Of a DNA stretch of 64,000 nucleotides, positions 23,483 through 30,698 are shown piece by piece; within the stretch, counting starts at the first letter, position 1; the number at the start of each line of letters is the position of its first letter. The notes under the pieces were generated by a model, which worked only from the letters and a program-made list of their open reading frames with translations, was not told the origin of the DNA and did no database searches. The position numbers were made by a program, and so were the translations under genes. This stretch comes from an uncultured Christensenellaceae bacterium (GTDB lineage: Bacteria > Bacillota > Clostridia > Christensenellales > Borkfalkiaceae). The DNA lies in NCBI GenBank assembly GCA_910589015.1, contig CAJUSA010000003.1:1-64000 (forward strand). The letters run 5' to 3'.

Positions 23483-24732
23483 AAACCGAGTATCATGTTA
23501 TCATCATCGGCGGCGGCCCCGCAGGGCTTGCCGCAGCCGTCGCGGCATACGACGCGGGCGAGCGAGACATCTTGATCTTAGAACGGGAAAAGAAAACGGG
23601 CGGGATCCTCAATCAGTGTATCCACAACGGCTTCGGGCTTACGCGCTTTCGGGAAAGTCTTTCAGGCCCCGAATATGCGGCGCGGTATATCGACGAGGTC
23701 GAAAAACGCAATATCGAGGTGTGGAAGGAAACGACCGTGCTCTCCCTCTCGGCGGACAAAAAGGTGACGGCGATCAGCGCGGCGCGCGGGGTGTTTACGT
23801 TGCAGGCCAGGGCGGTCGTTCTGGCGATGGGGTGCCGCGAACGCAGCCGCGGCGCGCTCAATATTGCGGGCAGCCGCCCCGCGGGGATCTACTCGGCGGG
23901 TACGGCGCAAAAATACGTCAATATGATGGGCTATCTTCCGGGCAAGAACGTCGTCATCCTCGGCTCGGGCGACATCGGGCTGATCATGGCGCGCAGAATG
24001 ACCTTAGAAGGTGCCAAGGTGCACGCCGTCTGCGAGATCATGCCCTATTCGAGCGGTTTGAAACGGAATATCGCGCAATGTCTCGACGACTTCGGTATCC
24101 CGCTTTATCTCAGCCATACGATCACGAAAATCGAGGGGAAGGATCGCGTTACGGGCGTCGTGATTTCCGAAGTAGACGCCGAAAAACGCCCGATCGCGGG
24201 AACCGAAAGGCATTTCGATTGCGATACCGTGCTTTTCTCGGTTGGACTGATTCCCGAAAACGAGCTGACGAAGGGCGCGGGTATTGCGTTGTGCAGGGGC
24301 ACGAAAGGCGCCGAGGTCTATCAGAACCGCGAAACCCTGGTAAGCGGGATTTTCGCCTGCGGGAATGTGTTGCAGGTGCACGATCTTGTCGACTTCGTTT
24401 CGGAAGAATCGGAAACCGCAGGCAGGGCGGCGGCGGAATATGTGCGCCGCGGGGCGCAACCGCGACGGACGGTAGCCGTAAAAAACGGAAAAAACGTGAC
24501 CTATGTGTTGCCCCAGAGGATCGATAAGAATATCGGGGGCGACGTCAAACTCTTTTTTCGCGTGAGCAATACCTTTCATAATTGCGTAATAAAAGCCGAA
24601 TGCGGCGGCAAAATATTGGCAAAGCGTACGAAACGGGTCGCGGCACCCGGCGAAATGGAAACGCTTATACTGAAATATTCCGATATCGGCGGGGCGGAAG
24701 AGGAAATCACCGTCTCTTTGGAGGAAGCATGA
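23479..24732 (+). CDS. NAD(P)/FAD oxidoreductase, second subunit of the Glp-type complex
   Basis: A 417-residue flavoprotein with the pyridine nucleotide-disulfide oxidoreductase fold: FAD site IIIGGGPAGLAAAVAAYDAG, NAD site VVILGSGDIGLIMARRM, and CGNVLQVHDLVDFVS near the C-terminus where the second FAD contact is expected. The start is the ATG at 23479 overlapping the glpA stop (ATGA), preferred over the in-frame GTG at 23473. In this operon type the protein is thought to pass electrons between GlpA and a carrier, possibly NAD; that role is inferred. A stretch ILNQCIHNGFGL after the FAD site is characteristic of this subgroup. Confidence 0.85.
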   Translation: MKTEYHVIIIGGGPAGLAAAVAAYDAGERDILILEREKKTGGILNQCIHNGFGLTRFRESLSGPEYAARYIDEVEKRNIEVWKETTVLSLSADKKVTAISAARGVFTLQARAVVLAMGCRERSRGALNIAGSRPAGIYSAGTAQKYVNMMGYLPGKNVVILGSGDIGLIMARRMTLEGAKVHAVCEIMPYSSGLKRNIAQCLDDFGIPLYLSHTITKIEGKDRVTGVVISEVDAEKRPIAGTERHFDCDTVLFSVGLIPENELTKGAGIALCRGTKGAEVYQNRETLVSGIFACGNVLQVHDLVDFVSEESETAGRAAAEYVRRGAQPRRTVAVKNGKNVTYVLPQRIDKNIGGDVKLFFRVSNTFHNCVIKAECGGKILAKRTKRVAAPGEMETLILKYSDIGGAEEEITVSLEEA

Positions 24733-25079
24733 CGACGAAAAAACTGACGTGTATCGAGTGCCCGATGGGCTGTGCGATCGAAGCGGAAACGGAAGGGGAA
24801 CGCGTTCTTTCCGTAAAAGGCAACGGCTGTCCGCGCGGAAGAATGTATGCGGAAAACGAAGTGATCTGTCCCAGACGGGTGGTCACTTCCACCGTGCGCG
24901 CATACGACGGCACCATGGTGCCCGTCAAGACGGCGCAACCCGTCAAAAAAGAGGAAATGTTTGCTGTGATCGAAAAGATCGCGGCAGTGCACCCGCGCCT
25001 TCCCGTTCGCGTCGGCGATATTCTCTATCGCGGCATAGCGGACGGGATAGACCTCGTTGCCGCAGGGAATGCGGGGTAA
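24729..25079 (+). CDS. DUF1667 cysteine-rich protein of the Glp-type complex
   Basis: A 116-residue protein starting at ATG 24729, which overlaps the preceding stop by 4 nt. Cysteines are arranged as CIECPMGC near the N-terminus, then GNGCPRGRMY and VICPRRV, the pattern of DUF1667, suggesting a metal or iron-sulfur site. DUF1667 genes regularly follow the GlpA-like and NAD(P)-flavoprotein genes in Clostridia and Thermotogae, so it is probably the third, electron-transfer subunit. Its C-terminal half (VRVGDILYRGIADGIDLVAA) is the conserved DUF1667 tail. Small and complete. Confidence 0.85.
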   Translation: MTTKKLTCIECPMGCAIEAETEGERVLSVKGNGCPRGRMYAENEVICPRRVVTSTVRAYDGTMVPVKTAQPVKKEEMFAVIEKIAAVHPRLPVRVGDILYRGIADGIDLVAAGNAG

Positions 25080-25082
25080 GGC

Positions 25083-25736
25083 ATGGAAAGAGTGATATTC
25101 GAGTTAGCGAAATTATTAAACGTGCTGCTTGCCGCCGTGCTCGGTTTTGCCATCGGGCTCGAACGCAAGATGCGGTTCAAGGAAGCGGGCGTGCGCACCC
25201 ATACGATCGTATGCGTGGGGGCGGCGCTGCTCATGGTGGTAAGCAAGTACGCGTTCGACGAGCACGCCGATACCTCGCGCGTGGCGGCGCAAATCGTTTC
25301 GGGCATCGGTTTTCTCGGCGCGGGCATCATCATGTTCCGCGGGCAGAAGATGCACGGTCTGACGACGGCGGCAGGCGTCTGGGCGACGGCAGGCGTCGGC
25401 ATGGCGTGCGGCGGCGAACTTTGGCTCGTTGCGGTCGGCGCAACGGTGCTGCTCATCGGCATGCAACTGCTGATGCACAGCAAAATCCGTTTGTTCCGCA
25501 CGAAGAAGTATTATACCGTGCGGATTCGTTTCAAAAAGGAAGAAGAGGCGGCGCAAACGATCAAGCAGCTCTTCGGCGTCGAACGGTTCAACAACCTTGT
25601 CATCGAGCGGCTGGGCGAGGGTGTCTATTACAACGCGGTGCTCAATACCGACAAAGAACTTTCTTCTCTCCGGCTCGACGAGATCATGTCGCAGTGTCCG
25701 TTCATCGATTCTATCGAACGTTGCGACGACGAGTAA
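25083..25736 (+). CDS. MgtC/SapB-family membrane protein
   Basis: Inner-membrane protein of 217 residues. Four or five hydrophobic helices occupy residues ~8-140 and carry the MgtC signature: AVLGFAIGLERKMRFKEAGV, RTHTIVCVGAALLMVVSKYA, QIVSGIGFLGAGIIM and GLTTAAGVWATAGVGMACG. A ~75-residue soluble C-terminus follows (KKYYTVRIRFKKEEEAAQTI). MgtC proteins are linked to growth at low magnesium and to control of F-ATPase or phosphate transport in other bacteria. It follows DUF1667 by 3 nt, so it is probably transcribed with the glp-type operon, though a functional link is not evident. Confidence 0.9.
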   Translation: MERVIFELAKLLNVLLAAVLGFAIGLERKMRFKEAGVRTHTIVCVGAALLMVVSKYAFDEHADTSRVAAQIVSGIGFLGAGIIMFRGQKMHGLTTAAGVWATAGVGMACGGELWLVAVGATVLLIGMQLLMHSKIRLFRTKKYYTVRIRFKKEEEAAQTIKQLFGVERFNNLVIERLGEGVYYNAVLNTDKELSSLRLDEIMSQCPFIDSIERCDDE

Positions 25737-25747
25737 GGGGTAAGACT

Positions 25748-26560
25748 ATGGAAAGAGATATTTACGGCAACGATCTGCGTCCGCTCAAAGAAAAAAAGCT
25801 TTTTCTCTTTGACATGGACGGCACGGTTTACGAGGAAAACAGATTATTCGACGGCGTGCCGCATCTGCTCGAAAGCATTGTAAAGAAGGGTGCGCGGTAT
25901 ATTTTCATCACCAACAATTCCTCGAAATCGGTCAAAGATTATGTAAAAAAGCTACGCGGCATGGGGGTGCGCGTCACGGCGGAAAATTTTTTCACGTCGG
26001 GGCAGGCGGCAATCATGTTGCTCCAAGAACGGTTCGGCAGAGGCGTGATCTATGCGCAGGCGACCAAGTCGTTTTACAGAGAACTAAAAAAGAGCGGGCT
26101 GAACGTCGTCGGGAAATTTACGCCGGTCGCGTGCGCCGTGCTCGTCGGGTTCGATCCGGAAATCACGGGCAAAAAACTGCGCACGACCTGCGAGATGCTG
26201 ACGAAATTCGATCTGCCATACTATGCGACCAATCCAGATTGGGTGTGCCCAGTTTCGTTCGGGTATATTCCCGATTGCGGCAGCATGTGTTTCGGGATCG
26301 AGAAGGCGACGGGGAAACGCCCCGTCTATATCGGGAAACCGCAACCCGCAATGATCGAAACGGTCATGAAAAAATACGGCGTGCCGCGGCAAGAGACCGT
26401 CGTGCTCGGCGACAGACTGTATACCGATATCGCCTCGGGCGTCAACGCGGGGGTGGATACGGTGTGCGTTTTGAGCGGCGAAAGTAAGGAAGAGGATATC
26501 GTTGCGGGCGACGTCAAACCGACGTACGTTTTACATAGCGTGAGCGAAATCGAACTGTGA
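25748..26560 (+). CDS. HAD-IIA phosphatase (NagD/AraL/glycerol-phosphate phosphatase type)
   Basis: Cytoplasmic hydrolase of 270 residues from ATG 25748 (AAGGGG 7 nt upstream). The same frame stays open far upstream, but that part lies under other genes. Motifs: I FLFDMDGTVYEE, II FITNNSSKS, III the Lys in VYIGKPQPAM and IV VVLGDRLYTDIASGVNAG. The C2b cap lies between residues ~90 and 190. Family members act on p-nitrophenyl phosphate, pyridoxal phosphate, sugar phosphates (AraL) or glycerol phosphate. Position just behind a glycerol-phosphate oxidation operon makes a glycerol or triose phosphate plausible, as a detoxifying step. Confidence 0.85.
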   Translation: MERDIYGNDLRPLKEKKLFLFDMDGTVYEENRLFDGVPHLLESIVKKGARYIFITNNSSKSVKDYVKKLRGMGVRVTAENFFTSGQAAIMLLQERFGRGVIYAQATKSFYRELKKSGLNVVGKFTPVACAVLVGFDPEITGKKLRTTCEMLTKFDLPYYATNPDWVCPVSFGYIPDCGSMCFGIEKATGKRPVYIGKPQPAMIETVMKKYGVPRQETVVLGDRLYTDIASGVNAGVDTVCVLSGESKEEDIVAGDVKPTYVLHSVSEIEL

Positions 26561-26599
26561 TCGCGGTATAACGAATTGCCGATTGCCGATAATAACGTT

Positions 26600-27208
26600 A
26601 TGGCAAGAATATCGCGACACATCGGCATTATTCCCGACGGTAACCGAAGATGGGCGAAGGGAAAGGGGCTGAACAAAGAGGAAGGTTACCGCTTTGGACT
26701 TTCCGCAGGGTTAAATTTACTGCGCGCGGCAAAGCGGCGCGGGATACGCGAGCTGACCTATTACGGCTTTACGGTCGATAACTGTAAACGCCCGAAGGAG
26801 CAGGTCGCGGCTTTTTCGCACGCGTGCGTACAGGCGGCGGAACTGATCCTTGCGGAAGGGGTCGCGCTTTGTGTGATCGGCAACACGCAGTCGCCGTGCT
26901 TTCCTTCCGCATTGCTGTCTTATGCGGATCGGGCGAAGCCAACGGAGGACGGGGCGATGCGCGTCAATCTGCTCGTCAATTACGGTTGGGAATGGGATAT
27001 GCAAAACGCGTTTGCTTCCCGCGGCGTTCTCCGCATCGATCTGGTCATCCGCTGGGGCGGCATGTGCCGTTTATCGGGCTTTCTGCCTATCCAGACGGTG
27101 TATGCCGATATCTGCGTGTCAGATGAGCTTTGGCCCGATTACGAGGAAGAGCAATTCGAAAAGGCATTGTCGTGGTATCGGCGCCAAGACGTCACTCTGG
27201 GGGGATAA
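26600..27208 (+). CDS. Compact cis-prenyltransferase (undecaprenyl diphosphate synthase family)
   Basis: About 202 residues from ATG 26600; an in-frame TTG at 26576 is an alternative, and neither has a good ribosome binding site. The Mg/diphosphate site is intact: HIGIIPDGNRRWAKGKG. Other family blocks are present but altered: YYGFTVDNCKRP (usual FSxENWxRP), NYGWEWDM, and DLVIRWGGMCRLSGFL followed by TVYADICVSDELWPDY. The Glu usually found in the AYAELYF motif is Asp here. The ~30-residue segment normally separating NYGGRxDI from DLxIRTGGE is almost missing, so the protein is well below the usual ~245. It may make a short or unusual polyprenyl chain rather than undecaprenyl diphosphate. Family firm, product unknown. 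Confidence 0.82.
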   Translation: MARISRHIGIIPDGNRRWAKGKGLNKEEGYRFGLSAGLNLLRAAKRRGIRELTYYGFTVDNCKRPKEQVAAFSHACVQAAELILAEGVALCVIGNTQSPCFPSALLSYADRAKPTEDGAMRVNLLVNYGWEWDMQNAFASRGVLRIDLVIRWGGMCRLSGFLPIQTVYADICVSDELWPDYEEEQFEKALSWYRRQDVTLGG

Positions 27209-27213
27209 CATTT

Positions 27214-28200
27214 ATGTGCACGGCAATCACGTATCAAACAAAAGATTTCTATTTCGGGCGTACGCTCGACCTTGATTATTCTTTCGGCGAAGAAGTAACG
27301 GTCACGCCGCGCAATTATCCGTTGCGTTTCCGCGCGTTCGAAGAGATCGTAAACCATTACGCCCTGATCGGCATGGCATACGTTCCCGACGGTTTTCCGC
27401 TTTATTACGACGCCGTCAACGAAAAGGGACTGTGCATGGCAGGACTGAACTTCGTCGGCAACGCGCATTACGAAAAAGAGCAGGCCGGCAAGAACAACGT
27501 GGCGCAGTTTGAGTTGATCTTGTTTGTGCTCGCTACTTGCGCCACGCTGAAACAGGCGCTGGAACGCTTAAAAAGCGTCAATCTTACGGATACGCCTTAC
27601 CGCGCCGATCTGCCGCCCGCGCAGTTGCATTTTATCGTTGCCGACAAAAACGGCGCGGCGACCGTCGAATTTATGAAAGACGGGTTGCATATCTACGAAA
27701 ACCGCGCGGGCGTTCTTGCCAACAATCCGCCGTTTCCCGAACAGCTTACGCACCTCGGCGATTATATGAATTTGTCGCCGCGCGATCCGCAAAATACGTT
27801 TTCGGATAAACTGCATTTCGTGCCGTACTGCCGCGGTATGGGGGCGATCGGTTTGCCGGGCGATCTGTCGTCTCGTTCGCGTTTCGTGCGGGCGGCGTTC
27901 ATGAAGCTCAATGCGTTTTCGGGCGATTCGGAAGAAGAGAGCGTAAATCAGTTTTTTCACATTCTCGGCACGGTGGAACAGCCGCGCGGCGCGTGCATCG
28001 TCGGGGATAACAGTTATGAAATATCCGTTTACACCTCGTGCTGTAACGCCGAAAAAGGGATCTATTATTACAAGACCTATGAAAACCACGCGATTTCGGC
28101 GGTAGACATGTACGCGGAAGACCTCGACGGCACGCAGCTTTCGCGCTATCCGATCGTGAGGAAGGAAAACATTGCCTATTTGAACGGCAAACGCCGTTAA
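27214..28200 (+). CDS. Choloylglycine hydrolase / penicillin V acylase family (Ntn hydrolase)
   Basis: A 328-residue protein from ATG 27214, preceded by GGGGGA; longer in-frame extension overlaps the upstream gene and is rejected because Met removal must expose Cys2. The N-terminus MCTAITYQTKDFYFGRTLD gives nucleophile Cys2 with Arg16 and Asp19 at the conserved catalytic spacing. YFYDAVNEKGLCMAGLNF-type and NNPPFPEQ blocks follow, with Asn and Arg residues in the expected C-terminal positions (SRSRFVRAAFM). No signal peptide, so cytoplasmic. The family hydrolyses conjugated bile salts, penicillin V or N-acyl homoserine lactones; sequence alone does not separate these. A gut habitat would make bile salt hydrolase likely. 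Confidence 0.87.
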   Translation: MCTAITYQTKDFYFGRTLDLDYSFGEEVTVTPRNYPLRFRAFEEIVNHYALIGMAYVPDGFPLYYDAVNEKGLCMAGLNFVGNAHYEKEQAGKNNVAQFELILFVLATCATLKQALERLKSVNLTDTPYRADLPPAQLHFIVADKNGAATVEFMKDGLHIYENRAGVLANNPPFPEQLTHLGDYMNLSPRDPQNTFSDKLHFVPYCRGMGAIGLPGDLSSRSRFVRAAFMKLNAFSGDSEEESVNQFFHILGTVEQPRGACIVGDNSYEISVYTSCCNAEKGIYYYKTYENHAISAVDMYAEDLDGTQLSRYPIVRKENIAYLNGKRR

Positions 28201-28248
28201 TTGATTTCGTATCGGCATTTTCTGAACTTTTGCGCATACTGTTAGGGT

Positions 28249-29499
28249 ATGCGCACGATTTTACACAGCGATCTGAATAATTTTTACGCCTCGGTGGAAT
28301 GTTTGCGCCACCCCGAGATCCGCAATAAACCCGTTGTGGTTGTGGGTAGCAAAGAGGATCGGCACGGCATCGTGCTGGCAAAAAACATGATTGCAAAACG
28401 GGCGGGCGTCAAAACGGGCGACGTTTACTGGGAAGCGCGGCAGAAGTGCGGTAAAGCGCTTGTGGAAGTGCCGGCGGATTTTTCGGAATACCTCAAAGTT
28501 TCCAAAGAAGTGCGCAAGATATACGAGGATTATACCGACCGTATCGAGGCGTTCGGCATCGACGAATGCTGGCTCGACGTCACGAACAGTTTATTTTTAT
28601 TCGGCGGCGGGGTGCAGATCGCAAACACAATTCGCGAGCGCGTCAAACGGGAAATCGGGATCACGGTCAGCGTGGGCGTGAGCTGGAACAAGGTATTCGC
28701 AAAACTCGGCTCGGATATGAAAAAGCCCGACGCCGTCACCGAGATCACGCAGGATAATTATCGGGAAATCGTCTGGAACCTGCCCGTGGAAGACTTGTTA
28801 TATGTCGGCAACGCCACGAAACGCAAATTGCACAAGATCGGGATCGGAACGATCGGGCAGCTTGCGGCGGCAAAGGAAGAAAGACTTATAAAACTGCTCG
28901 GCAAATGGGGAAGTTACCTTTATGCCTTTGCAAACGGGAACGACCGTTCGCCCGTTACCACGGTGGACGAAGAGGAAAATATCAAGTCGATCGGGAACAG
29001 TTTAACCGTCTACCGCGATCTGAAAGACGAAGAGGACGTGCACATGGTCATCTGTCTGCTTGCCGATTCGGTCGCCGCGCGCATGCGCGAAGCGGGATTG
29101 ACGCGGGCGCGCACTGTTCACCTCTACGCGCGTTCCGCCGATCTGAACGGCTTTCAGAAACAGGGGAAGCTGCCTCGCCCGAGCTGTCATGCTCTCGACA
29201 TCGGCAGAAAGGCGTTCGAGCTTTTTCGGGATGTTTACCCGTGGGAACATGACGTGCGCGGGCTGGGCGTATCGGTGTCCGATTTTTGTTTCGGCGCGCA
29301 GCAACTCGATTTGTTCGGTAGCATCGAACAGGACGAAAAACACAAGCGGATCGACGCGGCGGTCGATAAACTTAGGAAGAAATACGGCAACAAGGTCATT
29401 CAATCGGCAATCGTTTACAAAGACCCGAAGCTCCGCGATTTGGATATAAAAGGGGAACACGTCATTCATCCGTACGGCTTTTTCAAAAACGGAACGTAA
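28249..29499 (+). CDS. dinB: Y-family DNA polymerase (DNA polymerase IV type)
   Basis: Translesion polymerase of 416 residues. The palm carboxylates are visible in ILHSDLNNFYASVE and FGIDECWLDVT, with SVGVSWNKVFAKLGSDMKKP next. A helix-hairpin-helix-like thumb (GNATKRKLHKIGIGTIGQLA) and a little-finger domain (residues ~240-350) complete the fold. A short tail, DLFGSIEQDE, could be a beta-clamp-binding motif (QLDLFG). It starts 48 nt after the acylase gene with no obvious promoter or LexA box in between, and ends at a strong bidirectional terminator. Confidence 0.92.
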   Translation: MRTILHSDLNNFYASVECLRHPEIRNKPVVVVGSKEDRHGIVLAKNMIAKRAGVKTGDVYWEARQKCGKALVEVPADFSEYLKVSKEVRKIYEDYTDRIEAFGIDECWLDVTNSLFLFGGGVQIANTIRERVKREIGITVSVGVSWNKVFAKLGSDMKKPDAVTEITQDNYREIVWNLPVEDLLYVGNATKRKLHKIGIGTIGQLAAAKEERLIKLLGKWGSYLYAFANGNDRSPVTTVDEEENIKSIGNSLTVYRDLKDEEDVHMVICLLADSVAARMREAGLTRARTVHLYARSADLNGFQKQGKLPRPSCHALDIGRKAFELFRDVYPWEHDVRGLGVSVSDFCFGAQQLDLFGSIEQDEKHKRIDAAVDKLRKKYGNKVIQSAIVYKDPKLRDLDIKGEHVIHPYGFFKNGT

Positions 29500-29516
29500 C
29501 ATATTTTACGGATGAA

Positions 29517-29548
29517 AAAAGCGGGCAGCGTTTCGGCTGTCCGCTTTT
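29517..29548. terminator. Bidirectional intrinsic terminator
   Basis: Arms AAAAGCGGGCAGC and GCTGTCCGCTTTT pair around a 6-nt loop (one G-T pair), with T4 on the plus strand and T6 on the minus strand. It serves the polymerase gene and the convergent gene ending at 29560. Confidence 0.85.
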
Positions 29549-29559
29549 CAAACGATTTC

Positions 29560-30054
29560 TCAGACTCGTTTTTTCCGTTGCGTTAAGACGAAGAGCACAG
29601 TGGCGGTAACGAGCAACGCGCCGCCCGCAACGCCGAATCCGACGGCGTAACCGACGTAGCTGTCGTCGCTCTTTTGCGGCGTAATACGCACGTCTGTCAC
29701 AACGACCTTCAGCTCGATTTCGCTTACGGCTGCGCCCGAATAGGGAATATCCCAATATTCGGAAACGGTGACCGAATCTTTTCCGTTCGGCGCAACCGTT
29801 TTCGATACTTGTTTGGATGAAATCCGGCGGCTGTCTTCGTATACGGCGACGTTATAATCGACGCTGTATTTTTTTGCGGCGGGAATGGTTACTTTGAAGG
29901 AATAGTTCGCAGAGATTTGTTCGAGAGAAGAATAATAGCGGCATGAATATTCCAAGCTGTTTTGCACGACGCTGCCGTTCTTCGCGCAGCCCGTAAAGGA
30001 AAGGAAGAGTACGATAGCGAGTATCGCCGCGATCAAATACTTAATTTTTTTCAT
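29560..30054 (-). CDS. Small lipoprotein with C-terminal membrane helix, unknown function
   Basis: I do not recognise this 164-residue protein. It has a lipoprotein signal with lipobox FTGC (Cys23), an extracytoplasmic beta-rich domain (residues ~25-125; VDYNVAVYEDSRRISSKQVS) and a second hydrophobic stretch (GYAVGFGVAGGALLVTATVLFVL) with a basic tail QRKKRV, so it could be anchored at both ends. It overlaps the upstream membrane gene by 14 nt, so the two are translationally coupled and probably act together. A terminator lies directly behind it. Confidence 0.65.
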   Translation of the reverse strand: MKKIKYLIAAILAIVLFLSFTGCAKNGSVVQNSLEYSCRYYSSLEQISANYSFKVTIPAAKKYSVDYNVAVYEDSRRISSKQVSKTVAPNGKDSVTVSEYWDIPYSGAAVSEIELKVVVTDVRITPQKSDDSYVGYAVGFGVAGGALLVTATVLFVLTQRKKRV

Positions 30055-30562
30055 TGCTCGTTTCCTCCGTGCTTTGGGGCGCGGATTGCACCGATTTTTT
30101 CGCCGTAAAGGCGCGTACGGCAGTCACCGTAAAATAGGCGCACAGCAGCAGACTTGCCGCTGCGAGCGTCAGCAGCTCGGAAAAATAAGCCGTTGCGGCG
30201 GCGTACGGCGTTTCGCCGCCCATTTTGAGAACGATTGCGCGCAGATCGAACACGAACGCGATGCAGAAGGCAGCCAAAGCCAGCCCCGCGCCTGCGGAAA
30301 GGCAGGCGAACAGATTTTTCTTTTCCGAAAAATAAGTGAAACAATAGCAGGCGAGCGCGGCGACCGCAACGCAGACGACGCCGATCGACGTGTTGCGGAT
30401 ATAGGCGATCGTCTTTTCCATGTTTTCCGAAACCGACGAGATAACCGTGAGGTCTTTCGAAAGAATCGCGTCGAACAGCAACGAAAACGCCGACATCGCC
30501 GTGATCAGAATGGCGATACCGAGCACGACGGCAAGCGCCGTCCGAACAAATTTTTTATCCAT
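30041..30562 (-). CDS. Four-helix membrane protein, unknown function
   Basis: A 173-residue protein with four hydrophobic segments (TALAVVLGIAILITAMSAFS; residues ~52-72; ~82-106; ~128-150) and a short polar tail. No family is recognised. GGAGGGATGAT precedes the ATG. It is the first gene of a two-gene leftward unit with the lipoprotein at 29560, sharing 14 nt with it. The arrangement suggests a small membrane complex, but no activity can be proposed. Confidence 0.65.
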   Translation of the reverse strand: MDKKFVRTALAVVLGIAILITAMSAFSLLFDAILSKDLTVISSVSENMEKTIAYIRNTSIGVVCVAVAALACYCFTYFSEKKNLFACLSAGAGLALAAFCIAFVFDLRAIVLKMGGETPYAAATAYFSELLTLAAASLLLCAYFTVTAVRAFTAKKSVQSAPQSTEETSNEKN

Positions 30563-30579
30563 ATCATCCCTCCGCTTTT

Positions 30580-30610
30580 ATTCTATCACAACGGGGAGGG
30601 GTATTGTCAA
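30580..30610 (-). promoter_or_regulatory. Candidate promoter for the small membrane gene pair
   Basis: Minus-strand TTGACA (perfect -35), a 19-nt spacer and TAGAAT. The spacer is longer than ideal. The leader would be only about 10-15 nt, just enough for the GGAGGG site. Confidence 0.45.
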
Positions 30611-30648
30611 CGGTTTTGCAAAAAGATTTATTTTCTTTTTGTATCCGA

Positions 30649-30677
30649 TTGAAAACCGCGGCGAAATATGTTATAAT
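30649..30677 (+). promoter_or_regulatory. Promoter of the adenine deaminase operon
   Basis: TTGAAA, a 17-nt spacer and TATAAT with a TGT immediately before it (extended -10). The leader is about 15 nt, too short for a riboswitch. Confidence 0.75.
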
Positions 30678-30698
30678 ACAAAACGGAGGAAAAATAAG

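Noticed and set aside
24749..25747. N-terminal extension of the NagD-like phosphatase by 333 codons
   Set aside because: That part of the frame lies out of frame over DUF1667 and MgtC-like genes and is Arg-rich nonsense; motif I begins just after ATG 25748 with its own ribosome binding site.
28201..28248. A LexA box or promoter upstream of the Y-family polymerase
   Set aside because: No GAAC-N4-GTTC-like site and no -35/-10 pair at proper spacing could be found in the 48-nt gap.
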